DNA of 64,000 nucleotides from an uncultured Litoreibacter sp. (GCA_947492995.1 CANLOU010000003.1:496001-560000); one strand, 5' to 3'. Shown: positions 20,247 through 31,900, counted from the stretch's first letter. Program-made: numbers and translations. Notes: generated from the sequence alone by a model not told the origin.

Positions 20247-21329
20247 CTACGCCACCTCCCGTTTGCCAAATCGCACGCGGAAGTTGGTCAAGACGTCGAC
20301 CGCGAGCAAGAAGAACAGCAACATGCCCTGAAACGCCTGAATGGCGGCGGCTGGCAGGCCCAACGACGACTGTGCGGCCTCGCCGCCGATATAGGTCAGC
20401 GCCAGCAAAAGCCCCGCCAGCAGGATGCCGATGGGGTTGAGCCGTCCCAGAAACGCCACGATGATCGCGGTGAAGCCGTAGCCGACGTTGAAATCAATGC
20501 TGACCTGGCCTGCGGGGCCGGTGACTTCGAACATGCCCGCCAGCCCTGCCAATGCCCCTGACATGCCAAGGCAGAACAGGATCAACCGCGAGGGGTTCAC
20601 GCCGGCAAATCGTGCTGCCCGGGGGGCTTGGCCAGCGAGTTTGATCTGAAACCCCATCTGATGGCGGGCGAACAAAACATAGGCAAAGATTACGGCGATG
20701 AAGGCTGCGACGACACCCCAATGCATGCCAGAGCCTGCAATGATTTCTTCATTGTAACCAGACGGGTAGGAGCGGAAGTTACGAGACCCCGGAAAGCCCG
20801 CGCCGTCAGGGTTTTTCAGCGCACCCAGCGCCATTGACGCCAGGATGAACTCCGCCACGTAAACCAATAGAAGTGATACCAAAATCTCGTTGGTATTGAA
20901 CTTCACGCGTAGAATGCCGGGGATCATGGCCCACAGAAACCCGCCCAAAGCCCCCGCCAAAATCATCAGCGGGAAGACGATGAAGCTGGCCCACGGGTAG
21001 AAGGCCAATCCGACAGCGGCCCCGCAGATCGCCCCGATGATATATTGCCCCTCTGCGCCGATGTTCCAGATACCCGCGCGAAACCCCATCGACAGGCCAA
21101 TCGCGATCAGGATCAGCGGGCCTGCTTTGACCAGCAATTGCCCGCGATAATAGAAGGCGAATTCCCCAAAGATCGGGTCCCAGAAGATGGTCCGTATGGC
21201 CTCGACCGGGTCCTTGCCAAGGGCTGCGAACATCAGCCCGCCCGCAATCATGGTCAGCACGACGGCCAAAGGCGGCGTCAGCCAAGACCAGAGCTGAGAT
21301 GGCTCGGGGCGTTTCTCCAGAGCGATCAC
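20247..21329 (-). CDS. BMP-type ABC transporter permease
   Basis: GIWNIGAEGQYIIGAICGAAVGL; GYGFTAIIVAFLGRLNPIGILLAGLLLA. Confidence 0.93.
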   Translation of the reverse strand: MIALEKRPEPSQLWSWLTPPLAVVLTMIAGGLMFAALGKDPVEAIRTIFWDPIFGEFAFYYRGQLLVKAGPLILIAIGLSMGFRAGIWNIGAEGQYIIGAICGAAVGLAFYPWASFIVFPLMILAGALGGFLWAMIPGILRVKFNTNEILVSLLLVYVAEFILASMALGALKNPDGAGFPGSRNFRSYPSGYNEEIIAGSGMHWGVVAAFIAVIFAYVLFARHQMGFQIKLAGQAPRAARFAGVNPSRLILFCLGMSGALAGLAGMFEVTGPAGQVSIDFNVGYGFTAIIVAFLGRLNPIGILLAGLLLALTYIGGEAAQSSLGLPAAAIQAFQGMLLFFLLAVDVLTNFRVRFGKREVA

Positions 21330-21371
21330 GACAACACCATCACTGTTCCAAAAATATCCAAACCCAACACC

Positions 21372-22886
21372 TTAAGCATTCGCAGGCTCCAGATCATGCG
21401 CGCCACCCATCATCAGGCCGATTTGATCCACTGTCAGGCCAACGGCAGGCACGGGCGCGGTGAGCCGCCCCTCGTTCAAAGCGGCAAATCGGTCGGAGAT
21501 TTCCATCAACTCATCAAGGTCTTGGCTAATGACGATAATGCCTGCACCTTCCGCCGCCAAATCCAAAAGCGCTTGTCGGATTGCGGCCGCTGCGGCGGCG
21601 TCCACCCCCCATGTTGGTTGGTTGACGACCAGCACCTCGGGGCGCTGCAATATCTCACGACCAATGACGAATTTCTGTAGGTTGCCCCCCGACAGCGCCC
21701 GCGCAGCGGTATGGGCGCCGGGCGTGCGCACGTCGAAATCCTTGATAACGTCGGTGGCGAATTTTTGTGCCAACCCCCAATTCAAAAACCCGTTATTTAC
21801 CAGCGACTTGCGGATCGTTCCTGTCAGCGCAGCATTTTCTGTCAGGCTCATATCAGGCGCAGCGGCATGGCCCAGTCTTTCTTCGGGGGCCGCCAGCAGC
21901 CCGATCTGTCTGCGGGCGTTCGGCCCAAGCGGCCCGACATCGCGATCCTTGAAAAACACGTGCCCGGCTGCCGCTGGCAGCTCGCCTGACAATACTGCGG
22001 TCAACTCGTCCTGCCCGTTGCCTGCGACGCCACCGATGCCCAGCACCTCGCCGCGATGCAGGGTCACGGTGACGTCCTTGAGCGAGGTGCCAAACGCGCT
22101 GGGCGCATTGATAGACAGACCGCGCAGCTCCAGCGCGACCTCGGTGGCGCGGTGTGGTGTGCGTTCGGGCACGTGCAGCACCTCGCCCACCATCATCTCC
22201 GCCATGGCGCGCGCGGTTTCCTGACGTGGATTGCACGTGGCCACGTTCTTGCCCAGCCGCAGAATGGTTGCGGCGTCACACAGCCTGCGGATTTCTTCCA
22301 GCTTGTGGGAGATATAGAGGATGGATGTCCCCTCCGAGCGCAGCTTTTCGAGGGTTTTGAACAGGATCTCGACCTCTTGCGGGGTGAGCACCGAGGTCGG
22401 CTCGTCCATAATCAGCAGCTTCGGGTTTTGCAGCAGGCAGCGGATGATCTCAACCCGCTGCCGTTCCCCCGCCGACAGATCACCCACCAGCCGCGACGGG
22501 TCCAGCGGCAGACCATAGGCGTTGGAGACGTCTGTGATTTTGGCGGCCAAGTCGCGCATCTTGGGCGGGTTTTCCATGCCGAGCGCGATGTTTTCGGCCA
22601 CATCCAGCGCCTCGAACAGGCTGAAATGTTGGAACACCATCGCCACGCCCGCGGCCCGCGCGGCGCGGGGTTCAGCGGGCGTGAAGGGCTGTCCGCGAAA
22701 CTGCATCTGCCCTGCATCGGGCTTGACCAACCCGTAGATCATTTTGACCAAAGTCGACTTGCCGGCCCCGTTCTCGCCCAGCAGCGCATGCACCTCGCCG
22801 GGTTTGATGGACAGCGACACATCATCATTTGCCACGACACCGGGATAGGCCTTGGTCAGCCCCGTCAACGTCAAAAGATCCGTCAT
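21372..22886 (-). CDS. BMP-type (sugar/nucleoside) ABC transporter ATP-binding protein, duplicated ATPase
   Basis: Start MTDLLTLTGLTKAYPGVVANDDVSLSIKPGEVHALLGENGAGKSTLVKMIYG; signatures LSAGERQRVEI and LSGGNLQKFVIGRE. Confidence 0.94.
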   Translation of the reverse strand: MTDLLTLTGLTKAYPGVVANDDVSLSIKPGEVHALLGENGAGKSTLVKMIYGLVKPDAGQMQFRGQPFTPAEPRAARAAGVAMVFQHFSLFEALDVAENIALGMENPPKMRDLAAKITDVSNAYGLPLDPSRLVGDLSAGERQRVEIIRCLLQNPKLLIMDEPTSVLTPQEVEILFKTLEKLRSEGTSILYISHKLEEIRRLCDAATILRLGKNVATCNPRQETARAMAEMMVGEVLHVPERTPHRATEVALELRGLSINAPSAFGTSLKDVTVTLHRGEVLGIGGVAGNGQDELTAVLSGELPAAAGHVFFKDRDVGPLGPNARRQIGLLAAPEERLGHAAAPDMSLTENAALTGTIRKSLVNNGFLNWGLAQKFATDVIKDFDVRTPGAHTAARALSGGNLQKFVIGREILQRPEVLVVNQPTWGVDAAAAAAIRQALLDLAAEGAGIIVISQDLDELMEISDRFAALNEGRLTAPVPAVGLTVDQIGLMMGGAHDLEPANA

Positions 22887-23857
22887 GCCTTGGCGTGCCC
22901 CCCCGTCGCCTGCGTGCCCTTGCGTCCGTCTCTGGCCCGGCTGCGCGACTGCATCACTAGCGCGGCGGCAACACCCAAAGCAATAGCCTGCGGATGCTTG
23001 CCCAAACCCGGGTCCCCGATGGGACAGGTAATCCGCCCAATCTGCGCATCTGCGTGCCCCAGAGACCTTAACCGCGTCTGAAAGCGCGCCCATTTTGTTT
23101 TTGACCCGATCAGCCCGGCCCCGGCAAAGCCGTGCGACAGCAACTGATGGCACAGCTCAAGATCCAGCGTGTGCGCGTAGGTCAGGATCAGGTGCTGCGC
23201 ATGCGATGGCGCCATTGCCACCGTGGCGGCGGGGTTTGTGGCGGGCAGGGCCGTCACACTGGCAGGGATGTGGTCGGGGAACCGGTTCAGCTCGGTGTCC
23301 ACCCAAGTGATGGCGAACTCCGGCAGCGGGGCCATGGCCCCGACGATGGCGCGGCCCACATGGCCAGCCCCATAGACCCAAAGCGGCGTGGGCTGGGACC
23401 TGACGGGTTCGGCCAGCCACCCGTTTTGGAACGTCAGGGGGCCGGGTTGTCCCGATCTGGCCTGCGCCACCAACCGCGTCACGCTCAGCGGCATGTCCGC
23501 ATCGCCCGACACCCGCCTGGCGTGGACCGCATCGCTCGGGTCGATCTGCGCCAGATCCGCCGCGCCGAAGACCTCGCTGACAAGCGTGACCGCCCCGCCG
23601 CAGCATTGGCCCAACGCGGGGCCCAGCGGCAGTTTGTCGACCGTCGTGCCGGGCGCGGCCAGCCGCGCGCGCAGCGCGTTGACGGCCTGGTACTCAAGCG
23701 CGCCGCCCCCAATTGTGCCGGACTGCCCGCCGTCCCAAACCAACATGGATGTCCCCGTTTCGCGGGGCGCGGACCCCGCATGTGCGGCGATCACGATGCG
23801 GCCAACGACGCCGTGAGAGGCAACCGTGTCCCGCAAGGCGTGAAGATCAAAGCTCAC
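22883..23857 (-). CDS. xdhC: Xanthine dehydrogenase accessory protein XdhC
   Basis: XdhC/CoxI-like: GGALEYQAVNALR, QCCGGAVTL, VYGAGHVGRAIV, YIGSKTK-like GLIGSKTKWARF; adjacent to xdhB. Confidence 0.93.
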   Translation of the reverse strand: MSFDLHALRDTVASHGVVGRIVIAAHAGSAPRETGTSMLVWDGGQSGTIGGGALEYQAVNALRARLAAPGTTVDKLPLGPALGQCCGGAVTLVSEVFGAADLAQIDPSDAVHARRVSGDADMPLSVTRLVAQARSGQPGPLTFQNGWLAEPVRSQPTPLWVYGAGHVGRAIVGAMAPLPEFAITWVDTELNRFPDHIPASVTALPATNPAATVAMAPSHAQHLILTYAHTLDLELCHQLLSHGFAGAGLIGSKTKWARFQTRLRSLGHADAQIGRITCPIGDPGLGKHPQAIALGVAAALVMQSRSRARDGRKGTQATGGHAKA

Positions 23858-26127
23858 CTTTGGCCGCGCTTCACGGCCGCCAGCACCCGCTCGGCGGTCG
23901 CGGGGGCGTCGAGGGCGGGGTAAGCGGTGCCGGTGGAGGCGATGGCATCCGACAGGGCCATCAAGGCCGAGATGCCCAGCATCAATGGTGGCTCGCCAAC
24001 GGCCTTCGATCTGTAAATCGTGTCAGCGGGGTTGTCCCCCTCCCACAACGCGACGTTGAAGACGTCCGGCGCGTCGGAGGCGCATGGGATTTTGTAGGTG
24101 GCGGGCGCGTGGGTTTTCAACGCGCCGTTGTCGTCCCAGACCAGTTCTTCGGTGGTCAGCCAGCCCGCGCCTTGCACGTAGCCGCCCTCGATCTGGCCGA
24201 TGTCCAGCGCCGGGTTCAGCGACGCGCCGCAATCATGCAGGATGTCGGCGCGCAGGATGCGGTTTTCGCCGGTCAGCGTGTCGATCACCACCTCGGTCAC
24301 GGCGGCCCCATAGGCAAAGTAGAAAAACGGGCGGCCTTGGCCCTTGATACGGTCCCACGCCACGTCCGGGGTTGCGTAAAAGCCCGTGGCCGACAGCGAC
24401 ACCCGGTGCTCATATGCCGATTTGACCGCCTCTTCAAAACGCATCACCCCGCCTGGTGTGGTCACGTTGCCATTTGCAAAACTGACCTCGCCACCAAAAT
24501 GGGCGGCCATCCGGTCGCAGATTGTCTCGCAGGCGGCTTTCACCGCCATCCCGTTCAAATCCGTCCCGCTGGAGGCCGCGGTCGCGGATGTGTTTGGCAC
24601 CTTGCCCGTGTCGGTGGCGGTGATTTGCACGCGGTCGGGTGACACGCCGAACACGGATGCCGCGACCTGTGCCACTTTGGTGAACAGCCCTTGCCCCATC
24701 TCGGTGCCGCCATGGTTGAGATGGATCGAGCCGTCCTGATAGACATGCACCAACGCGCCCGCCTGATTGAGATGGGTCAACGTGAACGAAATCCCGAATT
24801 TCACTGGGGTCAGCGCGATGCCCTTTTTCAGAACGGCGTTCTCGGCATTCCAGGCAGACACCGCCGCCCGCCGCGCCTGATAATCAGAAGAGACCTCCAG
24901 CGCCTCGGTTAGCTCGTGCAGGATGCTGTCGGTGACCGCCATCCCATACGGGGTCGTGGGCTTCGTTTTGGCAGAAATACTCGCGGCGGACGGGTAGTAA
25001 TTGGCGCGCCGCACCTGCAGCGGGTCCACGCCCAGATGATGCGCCACATGATCCATCACCCGCTCAATGCCAAGGATGCCTTGCGGCCCGCCAAAGCCTC
25101 TGAATGCGGTGTTGCTTTGGGTGTTGGTCTTCAGCCGGTGCGACGTGATCCGCGCATGATCGAGCAGGTAGGCATTGTCGGCATGCAGCATGGCGCGGTC
25201 GGCCACGGGCAGGGACAGGTCCTGGGCCCAGCCGCATTTGGCGTATTGGGTGAAATCAACGCCCGACACGCGGCCCGCATCATCAAAGCCCACGTCATAG
25301 TCGATGCGAAAGTCGTGGCGCTTGCCGGTAATCATCATGTCGTCATCGCGGTCATAGCGCATTTTGCAGGGCCAGCCGGTCAGCCGTGCCGCAATGGCGC
25401 AGGCCACGCATAGCGCGTTGCCCTGACTTTCCTTGCCGCCAAACCCCCCGCCCATCCGGCGCACCTCGACCCGCACGGCATTCATTGGACAGCCCAACGC
25501 CTCGGCCACCTTGTGCTGGATTTCGGTCGGGTGTTGGGACGAGGCATGCACCACCATCTCGCCGCCATCTTGCGGCAGGGCGAGGGCCGCGTGGCCCTCA
25601 AGGTAAAAATGTTCCTGCCCGCCAATGTCAATGGATCCCGACAGACGGTGCTTGGCGCTGCCCAAAGCCGCTTCGACATCTCCTTTTGCGTAGATCCGTG
25701 GGCCTTCTTCAAAGCGGCTTTCGGCGGCAAGGGCATCTTCAATTGTCAGGATCGGCGTGTCTTTGGCATATGTGATCTGCCCAAGGCGGGCCGCTTTGCG
25801 GGCGGCCAGGTGGGACGTCGCGACCACCAGAAAAATTGGCTGGCCAATGTAATGAACAGATCCCGTGCTCAAGAGCGGCTCATCATGGGCGGAAGGGGAC
25901 ACATCATTGTCAAAAGGCAGGTCGCGCGCGGTCAGAACGGCCACGACCCCATCTGCGGCCTCTACCGCGCCGAGGTCCATTTCGGTGATTGAGCCATTGG
26001 CGATAGCGGATGTCGCAAAAGCCAGATGGAGCGTATTCGCGGGCGTCGGGATGTCGTCGGCGTAGCGTGCGGCGCCGGTGACGTGCAGCGTGCCGCTGTC
26101 ATGGGGGCGAGAGCGGTGGACGGTCAT
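23854..26127 (-). CDS. xdhB: Xanthine dehydrogenase molybdopterin-binding subunit
   Basis: MRRMGGGFGGKE-type motif (VEVRRMGGGFGGKESQG), AFRGFGGPQG, KAVGEPPLMLG. Confidence 0.95.
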   Translation of the reverse strand: MTVHRSRPHDSGTLHVTGAARYADDIPTPANTLHLAFATSAIANGSITEMDLGAVEAADGVVAVLTARDLPFDNDVSPSAHDEPLLSTGSVHYIGQPIFLVVATSHLAARKAARLGQITYAKDTPILTIEDALAAESRFEEGPRIYAKGDVEAALGSAKHRLSGSIDIGGQEHFYLEGHAALALPQDGGEMVVHASSQHPTEIQHKVAEALGCPMNAVRVEVRRMGGGFGGKESQGNALCVACAIAARLTGWPCKMRYDRDDDMMITGKRHDFRIDYDVGFDDAGRVSGVDFTQYAKCGWAQDLSLPVADRAMLHADNAYLLDHARITSHRLKTNTQSNTAFRGFGGPQGILGIERVMDHVAHHLGVDPLQVRRANYYPSAASISAKTKPTTPYGMAVTDSILHELTEALEVSSDYQARRAAVSAWNAENAVLKKGIALTPVKFGISFTLTHLNQAGALVHVYQDGSIHLNHGGTEMGQGLFTKVAQVAASVFGVSPDRVQITATDTGKVPNTSATAASSGTDLNGMAVKAACETICDRMAAHFGGEVSFANGNVTTPGGVMRFEEAVKSAYEHRVSLSATGFYATPDVAWDRIKGQGRPFFYFAYGAAVTEVVIDTLTGENRILRADILHDCGASLNPALDIGQIEGGYVQGAGWLTTEELVWDDNGALKTHAPATYKIPCASDAPDVFNVALWEGDNPADTIYRSKAVGEPPLMLGISALMALSDAIASTGTAYPALDAPATAERVLAAVKRGQR
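24961..24982 (-). repeat. 22-bp repeat GAGTATTTCTGCCAAAACGAAG within xdhB
   Basis: Exact reverse complement of 36247-36268. Confidence 0.8.
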
Positions 26128-27488
26128 GCCCGCACCTGCAAGACATCTGTCATATGGCCGGATTTTTCATCGAAAAACCGCTGCAACATGCCTTGCGCAA
26201 CCTGCAACCGGTACTCGGCAGAGGCGCGCATGTCGCTCATAGGGGTGAAGTCTTTTTCAAAACACGCTTTCGCCGCATCAAGTGTCGCTTGCGTTGCGGG
26301 CTGGCCTTGCAATGCGGCCTCAACTGACGACGCGCGCTTTGGGGTCCCGGCCATGCCGCCAAAGGCTACGCGGGCAGATGTTATCACCTCGCCTTCCATC
26401 ACAATGTTGAAACACCCGCAGGCCGCCGAGATGTCCTGATCGAACCGTTTCGAAATCTTGTAACAGCGCAGGGTATCCGCTTGTCGGGGGATCGACACCG
26501 CCTCGACAAATTCGCCCGCTTCCCGGTCCTGTCGCCCGTATTCGACAAAGAAGTCCTCCAACAAAATCTCGCGCCGAATGTCCCCTTTTCGCAGGTGCAA
26601 CGTGGCCCCAAGCGCGATCAAGGCGGGCGGGCTGTCGCCAATGGGTGAGCCATTGGCGATGTTGCCGCCAATGGTGGCCGCGTTGCGCACCTGAACCGAC
26701 CCGTAGCGCCTGAGCATGTCGGCAAAAGAGGGATGCACATCGCGCATGGCGTTCAACACTTGCGTGATGGTGCAGGCCGCGCCGATCCGGATGGTGGTGT
26801 CGTCGATGGTAATCTGCTGCAGATCGGCGCACCGCCCCAGAAAGGCGACCTGAGAGAGCTCTTGCAACTGCTTGGTCACCCAAAGACCGACATCTGTTCC
26901 GCCGCCGACAAGCGTTGCGTCGGGATGCTGGCTGTACCAGGCGGCCAGCTCGTCGGAACTTTCGGGCAGTACAAATTCGGACGGCAAGCCGTCAATGGCG
27001 CTGACGTCTTCCTCCATCCAAAGCGGCACCGCGGCAGACGCCGCCGCCTGTGCGGCGCGCAGGATCGGGGCATATCCGGTACAGCGGCACAGATTGCCCG
27101 CAAGCTGGTCCTTGTGATCGGTCGCCCCGTTTTTATGCGCGGCCGCCATGGTGGTGATGAAGCCGGGTGTGCAGAAGCCGCATTGCGAGCCGTGATGATC
27201 GACCATCATCTGCTGCACAGGGTGCATGCCACCATTGGGCCCCGAGATACCCTCCACCGTGCGCACGGCGCGCCCGTGAAGCTGGGGCATGAACAAAATG
27301 CAGGCGTTTTGGGCCTGCGCCACGCCGTCCGCGCCCGTCACAATGACCGAACACGCGCCGCAATCGCCTTCGTTGCAGCCTTCCTTGGTCCCGGTCAGCC
27401 CCATCCGCTCACGCAGAAAATCAAGCAGCGTGTCGGTGGCCCCGACGCGGCTTTGAACGATCTCCCCATTCAGAAGAAACGTCACCAT
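26124..27488 (-). CDS. xdhA: Xanthine dehydrogenase small subunit (2Fe-2S/FAD)
   Basis: Start MVTFLLNGEIVQSRVGATDTLLDFLRERMGLTGTKEGCNEGDCGACSV; CGFCTPG; NLCRCTGYAPI. Confidence 0.95.
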   Translation of the reverse strand: MVTFLLNGEIVQSRVGATDTLLDFLRERMGLTGTKEGCNEGDCGACSVIVTGADGVAQAQNACILFMPQLHGRAVRTVEGISGPNGGMHPVQQMMVDHHGSQCGFCTPGFITTMAAAHKNGATDHKDQLAGNLCRCTGYAPILRAAQAAASAAVPLWMEEDVSAIDGLPSEFVLPESSDELAAWYSQHPDATLVGGGTDVGLWVTKQLQELSQVAFLGRCADLQQITIDDTTIRIGAACTITQVLNAMRDVHPSFADMLRRYGSVQVRNAATIGGNIANGSPIGDSPPALIALGATLHLRKGDIRREILLEDFFVEYGRQDREAGEFVEAVSIPRQADTLRCYKISKRFDQDISAACGCFNIVMEGEVITSARVAFGGMAGTPKRASSVEAALQGQPATQATLDAAKACFEKDFTPMSDMRASAEYRLQVAQGMLQRFFDEKSGHMTDVLQVRA

Positions 27489-27734
27489 ATAGGATGTATC
27501 CCGCCGCCTTACCCGTTGGTTTGCTTCTTTCAATGCGGCGTCGATGCGGCGTAGACGGCGCGAAAAGCTGTGTAACACCGAAATGCTAAGCCGGACTGCC
27601 CGCCGATGGCAAGCGCATGTGCCCATGGCGGGGTGAGATTGCACAACCTGCGCACACATTCGCCCTGAAAATGACCGATTGACGCGCAATACGTTAACAG
27701 TTGACGAGCAATAAGTGATCTGAGGGAACCGGGG

Positions 27735-28910
27735 ATGTTGAAGCGACTTTTATCGCGGGACACAAAAGGCAAGGTGGCTGAACGCGCCAAAACCACGTTG
27801 GAGGCAAGTGCTGCCGCTGTGCCTGACCCCGCGCCAATCGAGCCGGTTTCGGCGGCGCCCGCGCCTGCGCCTACTCCTGCGCCAATGCCGCCCATTGCCC
27901 GCAAAACGAAAAGCATGCGCGACAGCGATGTGAAGGACGAATTTGGCCGCTCCGCCGAACAATTGGCCGCGGAGGCCGCCAAAGAATTTGACATTATGGG
28001 CGTTGCGGCCCGCGCCGCTGGTATGGACGAACGTCCTGACCGGCCCCGCAAATCCGAGACCACCGACGCAACTTCGACCGGGGAATTTGGCGTGATCGGT
28101 GCGTCGCCGAAGCCTGCCGCCGTGCCGGCTGTGCAAGCGGCTGCTCCGGTCGTCGAAACGGTTGTTGAAACGGTTGAGGTCGCGGCGCCGTCGAAGCTGT
28201 CTTTGCAAGATGGCCACATTCTATTCCCCGCGCCAAACCCGTCTGCACTTGAAGCTACATTTGATACGCGCGACGCCTATTGGAACAAAGTCGGCGTCTC
28301 CGACGCGGAACTGTTTGGATATGCGGTCTGCCCTGAGCTGAAAGGCGCGCCCGCTTGGCCCACCCAGCGCCAGAGCTTTCGAATTGTGCGGACCGAGAAC
28401 AGCCTCATCATCGCCTCCGAAGGGTTGAGCGATCCATTTGCCGCCTTCAGAGGTCCAACCGATGTGAACGGGTTCGGGCTTGAGGTCTTCATCGAGCTGC
28501 ATCAATGGAACAAGACCGATGCAGACCGTTTGCGCGCCGGATGGGCGTATAAAGCGATCGAACAATTCGCCCGCCTGTGTGCGCATGGCGATAATATGTT
28601 GGACGTGCTTGATGAGCATGGCGTGTTGTCGTTGGACCTTCCGTCAAATTGCGTGCCGCCTGAGTGGATCGTTGAAGGCATAGCGGAACCCGCCGGTGCG
28701 CTTATCAATCTTCCAGTGCCGCCCGGTCGCAGCGAAATGACGCAAGCGCCGTTGTCGCCCATACGTGTCGTGCCGCTGACATTGATTTTCCCGGAAGAGC
28801 TGGAAGATTGCGTTGTCGGCGGAGTAAATGAGCGTCGCGGTTTGGCCAATGATCTTTTGACAACGGGATATGGCCACAAGACCGATCCCAAGCGGTCCAG
28901 CCTGCGCTAG
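27735..28910 (+). CDS. Hypothetical protein with Pro/Ala-rich N-terminal region
   Basis: Single long ORF with plausible start MLKRLLSRDTKGK; no recognised domain. Confidence 0.7.
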   Translation: MLKRLLSRDTKGKVAERAKTTLEASAAAVPDPAPIEPVSAAPAPAPTPAPMPPIARKTKSMRDSDVKDEFGRSAEQLAAEAAKEFDIMGVAARAAGMDERPDRPRKSETTDATSTGEFGVIGASPKPAAVPAVQAAAPVVETVVETVEVAAPSKLSLQDGHILFPAPNPSALEATFDTRDAYWNKVGVSDAELFGYAVCPELKGAPAWPTQRQSFRIVRTENSLIIASEGLSDPFAAFRGPTDVNGFGLEVFIELHQWNKTDADRLRAGWAYKAIEQFARLCAHGDNMLDVLDEHGVLSLDLPSNCVPPEWIVEGIAEPAGALINLPVPPGRSEMTQAPLSPIRVVPLTLIFPEELEDCVVGGVNERRGLANDLLTTGYGHKTDPKRSSLR

Positions 28911-28983
28911 GCATCCACAGAAAACTCGGGACGCCCCAGATTTTCTCACTTCCCCTCGGGGCAGGGCCAGATAATGTGGTCGC

Positions 28984-31900
28984 ATGGCTGACCAACCCCG
29001 ATTCATTCACCTGCGCGTTCACAGCGAATACTCCCTTCTTGAGGGCGCAATCCGTATCAAAAAGCTTGCTGGCATGTGTCAGGATGCAGGCCTTCCAGCG
29101 GTGGCGGTCACGGACACGAACAACATGTTCGCGGCGCTTGAATTCTCGGAATATGCGTCCGGCGCGGGCGTGCAGCCCATCATTGGGTGCCAAGTGGACG
29201 TGGCCTATGACATTGCGGCCCCCGGCGAAAAGCCCCGCGCGCCTGCACCGATTGTGCTGCTGGCCCAGAACGAGGCCGGCTACGAGAATCTGATGAAGCT
29301 GAATTCCTGCCTCTATCTGGATGCGGGTGGGCAACTACCGCAGGTCACTATGGAGGAGCTTGCGCAGTATTCGGACGGCTTGATTTGCCTTACAGGCGGC
29401 CCCGACGGGCCGGTTGGACGGCATCTGCGCGGCGGCCAGCACCCCAAGGCGGAAGCCGTGTTGCGCCAACTGGCGCAGACCTACCCGGATAGGCTTTATG
29501 TCGAATTGCAGCGTCATCCCGGCGATGACGGCCTGCCGGAGGCAGAGAAGCTGTCAGAGCGTGGGCATGTCGAGATGGCCTATGCCATGGGTCTTCCGCT
29601 GGTTGCCACCAATGATGTCTATTTTCCCAAATCGAACATGTACGAGGCGCATGACGCGCTGATTTGCATCGCGGAAGGGGCCTATGTTGACCAGCAGGGC
29701 GACCGCCGCAAGCTGACGCCGCAACACTATTTCAAAACCCCGCAAGAGATGGCGACGCTGTTCGCGGACCTGCCTGAGGCGCTGGAAAACACCGTCGAAA
29801 TTGCGCGGCGCTGCGCGTTCAAGGCCTATAAGCGCGATCCGATTTTGCCGAAATTTGCTGATGACGAGGTCGAAGAACTGCGCCGTCAGGCCAATGAAGG
29901 CCTGCAAAAGCGGCTTGCCGTTATCCCACATGCTGTGTCCGTCGAGGAGTATCAAGCGCGGCTGGATTTTGAGCTGGGCATTATCGAAGGCATGGGGTTT
30001 CCCGGCTACTTCCTGATCGTGGCCGACTTTATTCATTGGGCCAAAGACAATGACATCCCCGTGGGCCCCGGTCGTGGGTCGGGTGCGGGTTCGTTGGTTG
30101 CCTACGCGCTGACCGTGACCGATCTGGACCCGCTGCGCTATTCCCTTCTGTTCGAGCGGTTCCTGAACCCCGAACGGGTGTCGATGCCCGATTTCGACAT
30201 CGACTTTTGCATGGACCGCCGCGAGGAAGTGATCCGCTACGTTCAGGAAAAATATGGCCGCGACAAGGTGGGGCAGATCATCACTTTCGGTGCGTTGCTA
30301 TCAAAGGCCGCCGTGCGCGATATCGGGCGGGTCTTGCAGATGCCTTACGGGCAGGTGGACCGCCTGTCGAAGATGATCCCCGTGGAAGGGGTGAAGCCGG
30401 TTTCGATTGAAAAGGCGCTGGCCGACGAGCCGAAGCTGCGCGAAGAGGCCAAGAACGAAGAGGTCGTGGCCCGCCTGCTGGATTACGGCCAGCAGGTCGA
30501 GGGGCTGCTGCGCAATGCCTCGACCCACGCGGCGGGTGTGGTGATCGGCGACCGTCCTTTGGACGCGCTGGTGCCGCTGTATCAAGACCCGCGCTCTGAC
30601 ATGCCCGCAACCCAGTTCAATATGAAATGGGTCGAGCAGGCGGGGCTGGTGAAGTTCGACTTTTTGGGGCTGAAGACGCTCACCGTGATCCAGAACGCCG
30701 TGGACCTGATTAAGACATCGGGCCGCACGCTGCACACCGCGCCTGATGGCACCCAATTGTTTGAGCCGCCCGAAGGGCTGGTCAACGACATCGGGACGAT
30801 CCCGCTGGATGACAAGAAGTCCTATGACCTGTATTCCTCGGCCAAGACCGTTGCCGTGTTTCAGGTGGAAAGCTCAGGCATGATGGATGCGCTGCGGCGC
30901 ATGAAGCCCACCTGCATCGAGGATATTGTGGCGCTGGTGGCGCTGTACCGCCCCGGCCCGATGGAGAACATCCCGACCTATTGCGAGGTGAAGAACGGTC
31001 TGAAAGACCTTGAATCCATTCATCCTTTGATCGACCACATTCTGGCCGAAACCCAAGGTATCATCGTCTACCAAGAACAGGTTATGGAGATTGCGCAGGT
31101 CATGGCGGGCTACTCGCTGGGTGGCGCTGATCTGTTACGCCGCGCCATGGGCAAGAAGATCGCTGAGGAGATGGCCAAGGAGCGCCCCAAATTTGAAACG
31201 GGCGCCAAAGAGAACGGCGTTGACGCGAAGAAAGCTAAGGAAGTTTTTGACCTTCTTGAGAAATTTGCGAATTACGGCTTCAACAAATCGCATGCGGCGG
31301 CCTACGCGGTGGTCAGCTATCAAACGGCCTGGCTGAAGGCCAACCACCCCGTCGAGTTCATGGCGGGTGTGATGAACTGCGACCTGCATCTCACTGATAA
31401 ACTTGGGATTTATAAAGAAGAGATCACCAAGGTTCTGGATATTGAGATCGTGCCGCCTTGCGTCAACCGCTCTGCTGCGATGTTCAGCGTTGCCGATGGC
31501 AAGGTGGTCTATGCGCTGGGCGGGCTGAAGAATGTGGGCGTCGAAGCGATGCATCTGGTGACCGACGCCCGTGTGGTGGACGGGGCCGAGAAGCCGTTTG
31601 CGACGCTCTTCGACTTTGCCCGTCGGGTGGACCTGAAACGGGTTGGCAAACGGCCACTTGAAATGCTGGCGCGCTCTGGTGCCTTCGATCAGTTGGACCC
31701 CAACCGGCACCGGGTGTTTTCGTCCCTTGATGGGTTGGTTAGCTATTCGGCCGCGATCCACGAACAACGAAATTCGAACCAGGTTTCCTTGTTTGGGGAG
31801 GCTGGGGACGACCTTCCCGAGCCGCGCCTTTCACCTGTTGACGACTGGCTGCCCTCAGAGCGGCTGGCGCAGGAATTTACCGCCATTGGCTTCTACCTGT

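Noticed and set aside
22056-23081. 341-aa plus-strand ORF
   Set aside because: Antisense to the ABC ATPase; no motifs.
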